DNA of 64,000 nucleotides, from positions 1-64,000 of the forward strand of contig JAEOSF010000016.1 in the NCBI GenBank assembly GCA_016840515.1, given 5' to 3'. The number at the start of each line of letters is the position of its first letter. The stretch's first letter is position 1. The translations under genes were made by a program, and so were the position numbers. This DNA comes from Candidatus Borrarchaeum yapensis (lineage in GTDB: Archaea; Asgardarchaeota; Sifarchaeia; Borrarchaeales; Borrarchaeaceae). Shown here piece by piece: positions 8,693 through 17,404 of the stretch. The notes beneath the pieces were generated by a model. The model had not been told where the DNA came from. It did not search any database and saw only the letters and a program-made list of their open reading frames with translations.

Positions 8693-9272
8693 ATTATCAC
8701 CTTTCGAAATCTAAATATAATGATCTATAATGACGTAGCTGTAAGTTTAAGCCATTTTCGTCATGTGTTAAATCGTAAACAAGTTTAAAAAAGTTTAGAA
8801 TTCTTTATAAACATTATACATTAGGCAAATAGCGTTAATTAATTCCTTAGTTTGAAAAAATAGAGCAAAAAAATCCTTGCAGACCTAGATGAGTTATTGT
8901 CATTTCATTTAATGAAAGGAACAACTTAAAGATCAAGTAGCCGGTTTAATTGTCTCATTTCATTTGTTTTGCTAGTTAACTAATCTTAATAGGATTACTC
9001 GCTTCTGAATAAATCCTTTAATTGTATGATCGCGCTTTCATAGCAGCCCATCGTGCCACGCCAAGTAGGGGTCTCCAAAAAAGCTTTCATAAAACCGATC
9101 CCAATTATATGACTTCATAGTTTATTGAAACGCAATTTAATATTATAGAATTTATGAAACAGGTTTTTTTGGTATTAAATTTTAGAATAAGGGATTTTTA
9201 GGCTAAATAAGGGTTTAATTAGAGAAAATCTAAGATAAGGACAATACTCAAACCTTAGATCATGTGAGGTTC
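8693..9272. promoter_or_regulatory. Intergenic region upstream of acs
   Basis: About 580 bp without a gene. On the minus strand TTATAAA at about 8804-8810 is a candidate TATA box for acs. A perfect 15-base palindrome TTTCATTTAATGAAA lies at 8903-8917 and could be an operator. Around 9025-9080 a CTTTCAT ... AGGGGTCTCC string weakly resembles the left end of the small IS605-type elements. No RNA gene is recognisable. Confidence 0.35.
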
Positions 9273-9719
9273 TCATTTGAATCTCGTCTTATAATCAATT
9301 ACCTGACGTTCATATTCTTCAGCCAAAAGATGTGAAGAGATCAGAAAATCAGCAGTAGCCCTATTGCAGGCTATAGGAATGTTCCATACAACAGCGATTC
9401 TTAAGAGGGCTTTTACATCAGGATCATGAGGATGGGACTCAAGAGGATCCCAAAAGAAGATGAGAAAATCTATTCCTCCTTCTGTAATTTTTGCTCCAAC
9501 CTGTTGGTCGCCTCCCAAAGGGCCACTTAGGAATCTTGTAACATTTAGTCCAACTTCTCGTGCGATTAGTGATCCTGTTGTACCAGTACCAAATAGATTA
9601 TGCTGACTTAAGGTACCTTTGTTGAATTTTACCCATTCTAACAGATCTTGTTTTCTTTCATCATGAGCAATTAGAGCAATATTCTTTTTCCTATTCATTA
9701 AGATCTTTTTGTGAGACAT
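9273..9719 (-). CDS. mgsA: Methylglyoxal synthase
   Basis: About 148 residues matching MgsA from end to end: [16 protein letters not shown], the phosphate-binding [22 protein letters not shown] with the catalytic Asp, [22 protein letters not shown] and NRATADFLI. The enzyme converts dihydroxyacetone phosphate to methylglyoxal and phosphate, a bypass that relieves sugar-phosphate build-up. The track start at 9761 adds a basic leader with no counterpart in the family. The ATG at 9719 ([12 protein letters not shown]) is preferred because GAGAGGATT lies just upstream. Confidence 0.95.
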   Translation of the reverse strand: MSHKKILMNRKKNIALIAHDERKQDLLEWVKFNKGTLSQHNLFGTGTTGSLIAREVGLNVTRFLSGPLGGDQQVGAKITEGGIDFLIFFWDPLESHPHDPDVKALLRIAVVWNIPIACNRATADFLISSHLLAEEYERQVIDYKTRFK

Positions 9720-9787
9720 ATAGAATCCTCTCTTGAACTTTAATAATCTTATAAAATGCAAAAAGCTTTCTATGCTTTTCTATTAAA

Positions 9788-10813
9788 TTAATTTCCTTTT
9801 AATACTCTTAAGGCATTTAAAGTGATCCATTTACTCGGTTTCCCCTTTCTTTCTATATTAGCCTGCATACGCCCACTAAATTTCTGTTCTAAAACCCATT
9901 TCCCTTCTTCATTTTGCTTTGCAATAACTACATCAAGAGATTCTTGCATTCTTTCATCTTTATATCCAAGCTTAGTTAATATTGACAAAATCTCCAATAT
10001 GTCGGTATTCCACATTAACGGGAAACCAAATTTTAACCATTTAGGCATCGCAACTTGAGTTAAATCTTGACTTCTTTTGAATATATGATGTTTAAGTATG
10101 AATTCTGCTGCTTTTTCTATCGTTCTTTTTATTTCAGCGCTTCTTTTCTTTGGAGGGATTTCAGCAAGTGCTTTTAGTGATTTTACAACACCCATGTGAC
10201 AAGTGTGTTTTCCATAACACTTTTCGAATTTGTCATATGGCCATCCCTTTGGAGCGTTTTTTATCCCATCATCAAATCGTTGGTAGGTAGTGATCCATTT
10301 AATTCCTTGTTGAACTCTGGGATCTTCAAGATAGCCAAACCTAATTAAGCACCAAACCATATTACCAGTTAAGCACGGCAATATTTTTGCCGGATCTCCT
10401 CCGCCGTCTTTCTTACTGTAATAAGCAAATCCACCGCTTTTTTTATCTTGAGAGTGTTCAAGAATAAATTTACAAGTCTTCCTAATACGATCGTCAGTTT
10501 TATCTGCCCCAAGTTCCGCTAAAACGAGAAATGTCCACACAGTTCCCTTATATTTTGTTCTAATGTAAAAATCTTTAGGATTGATCCAATATCCTTCTTC
10601 TTTTTGTTTTTCCAAAATTTTAGGAACAGTTCCTGTTCCCATGATTGATTTCTTGGCATCTATTACTTCGAAATCATTTTCAAGCTTTTCTAAGATGTCA
10701 GTTAAAGTAAAATATCGAACTGATGGATTATCACTCTCCAATAGCCAGTCAGTTGGGTCATTTCGTAATAATGATTTCCAATTCTTCATTATGGACAACC
10801 TGTCATCAAGCAT
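9788..10813 (-). CDS. Prenyltransferase/squalene-cyclase-like toroid-fold protein
   Basis: 341 residues with alpha/alpha-toroid repeats of the prenyltransferase / squalene-oxidase repeat type: VWTFLVLAELGADKTDDRIRKTCKFIL, GGFAYYSK, NMVWCLIRFGYLEDPRVQQGIKWITTYQR and KWITLNALRVL. The DxDD cyclase motif and the prenyltransferase zinc site are not obvious, so no enzyme activity can be assigned. Cysteines and histidines near CLTG, KCYGKHTCHMG could bind a metal. It lies 70 bases upstream of mgsA on the same strand and could be co-transcribed. An internal ATG at 10789 (MKNWKSLLRND) has an AGGTTG upstream and may be the true start. Confidence 0.7.
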   Translation of the reverse strand: MLDDRLSIMKNWKSLLRNDPTDWLLESDNPSVRYFTLTDILEKLENDFEVIDAKKSIMGTGTVPKILEKQKEEGYWINPKDFYIRTKYKGTVWTFLVLAELGADKTDDRIRKTCKFILEHSQDKKSGGFAYYSKKDGGGDPAKILPCLTGNMVWCLIRFGYLEDPRVQQGIKWITTYQRFDDGIKNAPKGWPYDKFEKCYGKHTCHMGVVKSLKALAEIPPKKRSAEIKRTIEKAAEFILKHHIFKRSQDLTQVAMPKWLKFGFPLMWNTDILEILSILTKLGYKDERMQESLDVVIAKQNEEGKWVLEQKFSGRMQANIERKGKPSKWITLNALRVLKGN

Positions 10814-11061
10814 AGAATAATCTAACCATTTTGATGATTCTCTGCAATCTGTTATTAAGTTTTCTTATGGAGATTTTTGATATTTTACTTGTATTTACCT
10901 GAGCCAGATGCTCCCATATTATACGATATCTAAGACGCAGAAAGAACGAATAAACCGATATTGCAATAGTTCTCTAAGAATAAAAAATGGAATATGATTT
11001 CAATAGACTAATCGGAAAAATTATAAGCGAGTTTTCAAAATTTTACATAAGGAGATCGTCA

Positions 11062-11910
11062 ATGACACCATTTGAAGAAGAAAAAAGCGTGTTTACTATA
11101 TCCAAAATAACTTTAGAACTCATTGCAGTAGCTGCAATTGTAATAGGCAGTCTATTATTTGTATCTATCATATATTTAACTCAATTTATCCCAGAATTCG
11201 AGGGTGGAATATTTTTTACTGATATAGTGCCAGTATTATTTGGCATTGGTGCAACGATTGGATCATTGTTTGCGAGCTTTAAGATCTACGGCTATAGAAC
11301 TTTTAATGGTAAGATTTGGCTTCTGATTAGCTTAGGTAATTTATTGTGGACTCTTGGTGAATTTGGATGGTTTTATTTTGAAGTAATCTTGGGCATAGAT
11401 ACTCCTTATCCTAGTTTCGCCGACGTTCTATGGCTTGCTGGTTTCCTTCCTTTGTATATTGCACTTTTTAAAACAAATCAGCTAATTAAGCTTAGATTAA
11501 CAAGAAAACTTCTTATTTTGTATGTTATAATTTCTGTAGCATGTATTTTCGCTATTATTTTTCTTGTAATATGGCCTATCGCTACTTATCCTGTCAGTGA
11601 AGACTTCGCCATTTCAGAAAAAGTTACTAGTATTATTTACCCAGTAACGGATATATTACTCTTCTTATTCGCAATGCTTGTTCTCCTAAGATTCAGAGGT
11701 GCAAAGATATCTTGGGCCTGGTTAATACTTGCTATGTCTTTTCTAATAGACGTTTTTGCCGATTCGTGGTTCAGCATCATTTTGTGGGAAGAACTTTATT
11801 ATACTTATCATCCTGTTGATCTCCTATGGCTCTTAAGCTATTCTCTTGTAGCTATTGCAGTAATTTATCTTGGATATGCACGTAGTCGAAAGCTGTTACT
11901 TCGTATATAG
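11062..11910 (+). CDS. Multi-pass membrane protein of unknown function
   Basis: About 282 residues with eight or so hydrophobic segments (LIAVAAIVIGSLLFVSIIYL, LLWTLGEFGWFYFEVI, LLILYVIISVACIFAIIFLVIW, LIVIAVIYLGYA-like end). The pattern WTLGEFGWFYFE...PYPSFADVLWLAGFLPLYIAL resembles the membrane sensor segments placed in front of some archaeal and bacterial signalling domains, but no signalling domain follows here. The track begins at 10987, but AAGGAGATCGTCA immediately before the ATG at 11062 makes that the likely start. It lies upstream of the longin-like gene on the same strand with a 235-base gap. Function unknown. Confidence 0.65.
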   Translation: MTPFEEEKSVFTISKITLELIAVAAIVIGSLLFVSIIYLTQFIPEFEGGIFFTDIVPVLFGIGATIGSLFASFKIYGYRTFNGKIWLLISLGNLLWTLGEFGWFYFEVILGIDTPYPSFADVLWLAGFLPLYIALFKTNQLIKLRLTRKLLILYVIISVACIFAIIFLVIWPIATYPVSEDFAISEKVTSIIYPVTDILLFLFAMLVLLRFRGAKISWAWLILAMSFLIDVFADSWFSIILWEELYYTYHPVDLLWLLSYSLVAIAVIYLGYARSRKLLLRI

Positions 11911-12145
11911 AATTCTGAAAATCTTGTGTGGCAAGTAGAAATAAGTTCCGGTGTTGTTGGAAATTTCGCAAACTGTATACGAAAATTTTTTATTACATGT
12001 TTCAGTTATTTCTCTGGGAGAATGTATAACTATACTTTGACTCACGTGAATGACTCTCAAATCCGTTCAAAAATTAATAATTCGGTAAATGATTCTTCAA
12101 TAAATATTGCTTTAAGAATTCGCTTGACTGTTAAGTTGATGGCAC

Positions 12146-12928
12146 ATGATTCGCGCTGTGTACTTGATTAAAAATGGTGTTTGCATTTTTAATTTTAAAG
12201 TGAGTTCAATTGAAATTGAACCGATTTTATTTTCAAGTTTTCTTGACGCTATTCAATCTTTAAGCCAGAAACTTATGGACTCGATGGATTCAATTAATTT
12301 TCATAATTTAAAATTAATATATACGCCTCTAAACAACTCTACTTTTATTGCTACATTGATCGATGGAGATGAACCAAAAGAATTTATCGAACAATTTTTA
12401 GGCGCTGTAAAACAACTTTTACTTCAATATAAAGATATACTAAATATAGAAAAATTAGACGTGACAATGTACGAGGAACTCACACCACAGTTTACTGAAC
12501 TTCTCTTAAATCTACCGTGTCTGTATTTAAAAAAAACATTGATTGGTTTTAAGTGTATAACTGATTTAAAGAAGATTGAGAACGGTTATCGGGAGTCTTT
12601 CTGTAATTGTTACAAAATGGTGCTATGTAGTCGTTTCTCAGACTTTTTGGAGAAAAAGATGGAAGAGAAGAGATACAATGTTGTCTTTAAACTAAATATT
12701 TTGGATGGCTATAACACAGAAAATATCCTTGACAAGATTAAAAGCTTAAGTAAAGATTTTTCAGTAACGATGGAAGTGCAAGCCATCTTACTCAATTTAG
12801 ATCAAGGTTACACAGTAAATGATTTTGTTGAAGTTATAAGGGAAAATCTTGTATTAAATATTTCTCCAGCACAAGTTTTAGAGATTCTTGAAAAATTAGA
12901 ACATCATAATGTTGTTTTTCGCGTTTAA
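12146..12928 (+). CDS. Longin/roadblock-like protein next to small GTPases
   Basis: 260 residues. The first 110 residues look like a longin-type fold: MIRAVYLIKNGVCIFNFKV, LFSSFLDAIQSLSQKLM, KLIYTPLNNSTFIATLIDGDE, FIEQFLGAVKQLLLQY, that is strand-loop-strand-helix-strands-helix with a start characteristic of longin and related regulatory light chains. The C-terminal half has a charged helical region (SRFSDFLEKKMEEKRYNVVFKLN) and an end resembling a helical winged module (ISPAQVLEILEKLEHHNVV). Longin domains in eukaryotes and Asgard archaea work with Ras-superfamily GTPases. Two such GTPases are convergent immediately downstream. No catalytic motif is seen. The assignment rests on pattern, not on a profile search. 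Confidence 0.55.
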   Translation: MIRAVYLIKNGVCIFNFKVSSIEIEPILFSSFLDAIQSLSQKLMDSMDSINFHNLKLIYTPLNNSTFIATLIDGDEPKEFIEQFLGAVKQLLLQYKDILNIEKLDVTMYEELTPQFTELLLNLPCLYLKKTLIGFKCITDLKKIENGYRESFCNCYKMVLCSRFSDFLEKKMEEKRYNVVFKLNILDGYNTENILDKIKSLSKDFSVTMEVQAILLNLDQGYTVNDFVEVIRENLVLNISPAQVLEILEKLEHHNVVFRV

Positions 12929-12989
12929 GACCTGAATAACTCACACTAAAAAATTTCAATTGAACCCAATTCCAATTATGGAACGATTT

Positions 12990-13568
12990 TTATGTGATAA
13001 GACTTCTCCTTTTATGTTGGTTTATCATCTGGTGGTTCATTTTCTTCAAAGTCTTACCTTTCCTCTCTGAAAGAATCAATTTTGCGAGTTCTTCCATGAC
13101 GTCAACCACGTGTTCACCAGTTTTTGCTGAAGTTTCAAAAAACATTAAACCTTCTTTAAGTGCATAGCGTTCTCCTTCTTCTCGAGGTATGACACTGTTT
13201 TCTACCAAGTCGATCTTATTAGCAACTAGGATTACTGGTAACTTTCCACATTGAGCATCCAAATCTGAAAACCATTTATCAAGATGATCAAAGCTTTCTT
13301 TATTCGTGACATCGTAAATAATTAATGCCCCATCGGCACCTCGATAATATTGAGGTCTTATGCAATCAAACAATTCTTGTCCGCCTGTATCCCAAATAGT
13401 CAGCGTTGCCTCGCTATCATCGATAAGAAGTCTCTGTACTGCATGTGCTACTCCAATAGTCTTTTTATATTTCGAGTTGAATTCTTCATGAACGTATCGC
13501 CTTATTACGCTTGTTTTGCCAACGGAACCGTCCCCTACGACAATCACCTTAAAGATATAATGAGTCAT
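12990..13568 (-). CDS. Rab/Ras-like small GTPase 1
   Basis: 192 residues with all G motifs: G1 GDGSVGKTS, switch-I Thr in KKTIGVAHA, G3 WDTGGQE, G4 NKID and G5 ETSAKTG. The stretch QYYRGADGALIIYDVTNKESFDHLDKW is typical of the Rab branch. The switch-II Gln needed for GTP hydrolysis is present. The C-terminus is basic (RKGKTLKKMNHQMINQHKRRS) and has no Cys, so no prenyl anchor is possible; electrostatic membrane contact is an inference. The ATG at 13568 follows GAGTGAT. It is a paralogue of the next gene upstream, and convergent with the longin-like gene. Confidence 0.93.
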   Translation of the reverse strand: MTHYIFKVIVVGDGSVGKTSVIRRYVHEEFNSKYKKTIGVAHAVQRLLIDDSEATLTIWDTGGQELFDCIRPQYYRGADGALIIYDVTNKESFDHLDKWFSDLDAQCGKLPVILVANKIDLVENSVIPREEGERYALKEGLMFFETSAKTGEHVVDVMEELAKLILSERKGKTLKKMNHQMINQHKRRSLIT

Positions 13569-13795
13569 CAAATATCACTCAATCAAAAAAATACGTCTTA
13601 TACCTATGGAAATAATGATATTTTATCCCTTTTAATATAAATATTCTAGTAGGTTTCTCCGCAATGAAAAACAAAATCTATTTGACGGAAATGTTAATAG
13701 ATCGAAATGTTATTTTGGCGTCTTTGTAAAATAATATAAAAAATAAAATTATAAAATTATAGACTAAATTACCCTCTTTTATGTAATCCAATCGA

Positions 13796-14383
13796 TTACT
13801 TTGCACGGGCTGCTCTAAACTTATTGCTTCTTGAGATAATCAATTTTGCGAGTTCTTCCATGACCTCAAATACATTTTCACCAGTTTTTGCCGAGGTTTC
13901 AGAATAACTTACAAAATTTTGACGCGCATATTTCTCCCCTGCTTCAGCAGGAATGACTCTTTTATCTGTTAAATCAATTTTATTACCAATAATGATTTTT
14001 GGGATCTTTCCACAGTTATTGTCTAATTCATTTAACCATTTATCAAGATGGTCAAAGCTTTCTTTATTCGTGACATCGTAAATAATTAGCACTCCGTGAG
14101 CACCTCGATAGTATTGAGGTCTTATACAATCGAATAATTCTTGTCCACCTGTGTCCCAAATCGTCATGGTAATTTCAGTATCGTCTAAACAAAGTCTCTT
14201 TAATGCGTGAGAAACTCCAATAGTTTTGATGTATTTCGAATCGAATTCTTCATGAACGTATCGTCTAATGATACTTGTTTTGCCAGCTGTCCCATCCCCA
14301 ACTGCAATGATCTTAAAAATAAATTGTCTGACTTTACGTACATCTCGACTCACAAAGCTATTTGTTAGTGATTGTGTCATCAT
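13796..14383 (-). CDS. Rab/Ras-like small GTPase 2
   Basis: 195 residues, close paralogue of the gene at 12990-13568. G1 is GDGTAGKTS, the switch-I Thr is in IKTIGVSHA, G3 WDTGGQE, G4 NKID and G5 ETSAKTG. It has a longer N-terminus (MMTQSLTNSFVSRDVRKVRQ) and a short basic C-terminus (RSNKFRAARAK) without a prenylation Cys. RRYVHEEF and FDCIRPQYYRGA are shared between the two, pointing to a recent tandem duplication. GTGAGGAAA precedes the ATG at 14383; the GTG at 14392 is the alternative. Such GTPases are switches; partners are unknown, but the nearby longin-like protein is the obvious candidate. Confidence 0.93.
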   Translation of the reverse strand: MMTQSLTNSFVSRDVRKVRQFIFKIIAVGDGTAGKTSIIRRYVHEEFDSKYIKTIGVSHALKRLCLDDTEITMTIWDTGGQELFDCIRPQYYRGAHGVLIIYDVTNKESFDHLDKWLNELDNNCGKIPKIIIGNKIDLTDKRVIPAEAGEKYARQNFVSYSETSAKTGENVFEVMEELAKLIISRSNKFRAARAK

Positions 14384-14715
14384 TTTCCTCACTTATTTTC
14401 TTTGGTTTTTTCTGTTACGTTCTGGTTGTTAAGTTGTCCCTTCGACTCACATGGTCAACTGCAAATTATCAACGATGCGTAAGATTTAGAAACCTCTTTA
14501 AAAAAGATTTGAGACCACTAAGTACAAGATTGAGATCAATTTTTTTCATAGGCGCGTGTGTGTTCTAGTATTAAATATTTGCTCATTCGTCTATTATTAA
14601 CGTTATGAGAAAAGTCTCCGCAAATTATTGCCATGTTCTTCTGAAATATATCTAAAATTTTTGATTGTAATTCATGTTACTTGCTAAAAATTAGCAATGA
14701 GAAAAAATACTATGG

Positions 14716-14901
14716 CTAGATTTTGCCTCTAATCTTAACAGAATCTATTGTTAATTTTATCTCGACATCTGTTATTATCATTGCTGAGATCAAGGATTCA
14801 TCTCTTGGAAGATCTAATGTGCTCCCTAAAGTTTCTATGAAGCCTTGAGGAATAGTTTCAGACCAATTTTTTATTATGATCGCGAACTTGGTAGCGATCA
14901 T
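14716..14901 (-). CDS. Small ORF downstream of the IS, possible gene or remnant
   Basis: An open frame of 61 residues from ATG 14901 (MIATKFAIIIKNWSETIPQ ... DSVKIRGKI). The frame continues upstream into the right end of the IS. If the IS is removed by joining the flanking GTTATCAA repeats, a stop lies a few codons upstream, so the coding part is complete or nearly so. Codon use looks natural but no family is recognised and no clear ribosome binding site is present. It could be a small gene whose promoter was displaced by the IS, or a chance frame. Confidence 0.25.
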   Translation of the reverse strand: MIATKFAIIIKNWSETIPQGFIETLGSTLDLPRDESLISAMIITDVEIKLTIDSVKIRGKI

Positions 14902-14919
14902 CTCGTCATAGGTTATCAA

Positions 14920-16447
14920 TTTTATTAAACTTGTACTACACGAGTACAAGAATTTGTAACAAATTGTTCATACGAAGTCTGGACCAGGTCCCTTATTCGC
15001 ACAGGCTGAAACCAGCAGCCCCTATCGACTAGTTTTCGGATGAAATCATCGCCGATTACTTTTCTGAGGATGTTGAGTGCACCATTCACATCGGCATTTA
15101 GGAGATAGTTTGTTCCTTTAAACAAACTCGTGCTGTGCGACACCCTAAGTATTTCTGGTGTTTTGTAATTACTTCAAAGTCTAGTGCATTACATTTGGAT
15201 GTATAGGCCTCGTTTACTTCGTGAACAGCGATACCAACTAGTTCTGCTTTGTACGTAATTAACTTCTTTAACTTCTGCAGCGGTATATTCACGAAGTTTT
15301 GATTATTTTTTTTGCCCAGATTCACACCGTCCTTGATATGCTTTAATTCGCCCACGCAAATATTCCCTATGTCGTTTGCCAAGCAGTATTTGATGATAAA
15401 TCGCGCGGTTTTGTGCAGATAGTCGTATACCTCACTGTTTCGTCTAATCGTCAGGTCGTCTAGCAACTGTGTCCACCTAAGGTGCTGTTTGTCTTTGATT
15501 GACCGCAATTTAGCGCGTTTCTTGTTCCAAAACTGGTTTACAGACTTTAAAACTCTCCCTGAAACGATAAATGGTTTTATATTTCTGTTTTCGATGGCGG
15601 TAACTAAATTGTTAATGCCTAGATCAAGGGCAAGATAGCGGTTTTTATCCAAGTTTGGATTGACTACTGCTTGTTCGTGATACACGATTTCAATTTCAAA
15701 ATATTTTCTTCTCGGTAGAATTCTAACTTGCTGATAAGAAGAGAAGTCTTTGTGAGGGTAATATGGTATAGAAATTCGGAGAGGCTCTTTATACTGCGGG
15801 TAGACATCTTTAAAGCAGTGTGACATGGTTATGACCAACTCGCAATTATTTTTGATTTTAGAATTTTGGTTAGTAAAAATCAACATGAATTGGTCATCTT
15901 TGTCCTTATAATTAGGGATACGTGGTCGGCCATTATATTTTTCCGGATGTTGTTTCCAGTCCTTGATCGCCTTAAAAAAGGACGCCCAATTCTTATCAAG
16001 TACTTTAATAATCTGTTGTGAGGTTTGTGCTTTTAGTAATTTGTAGTTACGAGAAGACTTTTTTAATTGCAAATTTAATTGGTAATACCGAGTCCAGAGA
16101 CCATTGGCGAAAAATTCTTGTCTGATAATGTAATTCGCTTCGTTATAGAGATTTTTGGAGATATAAGCGAGTATGTCCAGTTGTTCTGATCTTGGATATC
16201 TAAATCTATAGACTAATCTCATATTCAAACGCCGTGATCATTTTAGAAGCGAATGTTGTTCTTTTTTTGATGAGTACCATGAAATTACAAATGACAGTAA
16301 ATATAAAACAACACTCAACTATTTGAGCATAGGGAGACCTGTGTAAAAGTGAAGCATTCAACTGCAGCAAATCATCCCTCAACGAGTTGAGAGGGTTTTC
16401 TGGCGAATTGGATACATATAAGTACTCTCCCTCCACTAAGTTCACTT
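14920..16447 (-). mobile_element. IS605/IS1341-type insertion sequence carrying tnpB only
   Basis: About 1.5 kb, bounded by the 8-bp direct repeat GTTATCAA (14912-14919 and 16448-16455; TTGATAAC in element orientation, with TTGAT being a known target for this family). The right end has a hairpin CTTGTAC-7-GTACAAG (14930-14950). The left end has a hairpin CCCTCAAC-GA-GTTGAG-AGGG (16376-16395) followed, in element orientation, by GATGA, TTCACTTT and GGTCTCCCTA, shared with the small derivatives at 6388 and 43286. There is no tnpA (Y1 transposase), so movement would need a helper. Confidence 0.75.
14925..16222 (-). pseudogene. tnpB: TnpB RNA-guided nuclease (OrfB), frameshifted
   Basis: The first frame (to 15098) holds the N-terminal helical domain and two RuvC acidic residues: Asp in YLALDLGINN and Glu in ICVGELKHI. 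At the GGG at 15143-15145 one base is missing. The remainder continues in another frame (14925-15143) with [27 protein letters not shown], supplying the third RuvC Asp, and ends [13 protein letters not shown]. The zinc-finger region is degenerate ([21 protein letters not shown] has one Cys), as in a known archaeal TnpB subgroup. TnpB uses an omega-RNA from the element's 3' end to cut DNA. As read, the protein would lack its third catalytic residue. Confidence 0.85.
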
Positions 16448-16560
16448 GTTATCAAATATATTATTTAAGTAATAATTGCTTGTACTAATTTTACAGGTAT
16501 TTGTGACAATATCTAAGTATTTTAAGGAAAAAGCTCTATAGTGATGGTGAGGGAAGCAAT

Positions 16561-17124
16561 TTGATACAACTAATAACATTTTCATCCATAATCATTCTTT
16601 TTAATTTGATGCTCTACACAAAAATATCACGAAAGGTGGCAGAGAATGCATTTAAAACATCAAAAACGCCAAAATTTACAACGAATGGCGTAGCTTGTGA
16701 CCTGAAAAACTATTGTTTTACGTGTGTGGTTAATTCAGCCCCCAAAGACTCTTCAGGACGAAATTTAGGTTATCGTTGCAAACCATGCAATATGGAGATA
16801 CTTTGTCCTGCTGGTATCGCACGTCAATATGACGAAAAAAGTGGCGAAATCATAGATGTGTGCATAAAATGTGGAAGAAAATTAGAGAAGTTCTCTTTTT
16901 ATCTCAACAATAAAATTCTAAAAGGATATAAAACTTTTCCAGCGGATGCCATAACTGGTCGTTCTTTAAACATGAATGCTACAATGGACGTACCTGAATG
17001 GGTTTTCTGGGCTAAACCAGGTGATATAGCAGAAGTCAAAGCTAATGTATCGCCATGTATAGGTAACAAAGAACTAAACTGTCTTGTAGTGGTCTTAAAT
17101 TCTAAGAGTTGTATCTCTCGCTAA
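16561..17124 (+). CDS. Cys-rich WAKPGD-repeat protein A, membrane-anchored
   Basis: 187 residues of no recognised family. Residues 1-20 form a hydrophobic helix (LITFSSIIILFNLMLYT), a likely signal anchor. Residues about 45-115 hold paired cysteines: CDLKNYCFTCVV, YRCKPCNMEILCPAG and VCIKCGRK, suggesting zinc or Fe-S binding. Residues about 130-187 form one copy of a unit MDVPEWVFWAKPGDIAEVKANVSPCIGNKELNCLVVVLNSKSC. The start is TTG, supported by GGTGAGGGAAG upstream. A paralogue with two units follows at 17405. The pair lies beside the IS; function unknown. Confidence 0.65.
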   Translation: MIQLITFSSIIILFNLMLYTKISRKVAENAFKTSKTPKFTTNGVACDLKNYCFTCVVNSAPKDSSGRNLGYRCKPCNMEILCPAGIARQYDEKSGEIIDVCIKCGRKLEKFSFYLNNKILKGYKTFPADAITGRSLNMNATMDVPEWVFWAKPGDIAEVKANVSPCIGNKELNCLVVVLNSKSCISR

Positions 17125-17404
17125 AGTAACACTTTCAGTAACATTACTTTTTAGACGATATTGAGCGTTTCCTAGTTTACTCAGGGGACTTCCGCCGCAT
17201 AAGTTAAAATCTTATTTAACTTGTCTCAAGAATTATTTCATTTCATTTCCAGCCGACAAAAACTCTCTCTGAAAGGTTTTATTTCTTTAGAGTGGTCATG
17301 TAGACCTACTAGAATTCATGAAATTCAAGTTAACCATTAGTCTCTTAAACTAAGAGTTCATTACATTATTTGGGAAATGATCAAAAGGGGTATTCGAGCG
17401 AAAG

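Noticed and set aside
11926-12171. Track ORF of 81 residues before the longin-like gene
   Set aside because: It overlaps the start of the longin-like gene in another frame and has no recognisable features.
12990-14383. Prenylated GTPases as substrates of the nearby ICMT-like gene
   Set aside because: Neither GTPase has a C-terminal Cys, so no CaaX-type modification is possible.
16206-16445. Track ORF of 79 residues at the left end of the IS
   Set aside because: It covers the left-end hairpin and sequence conserved with non-coding ends of the small elements; it also overlaps the tnpB start.
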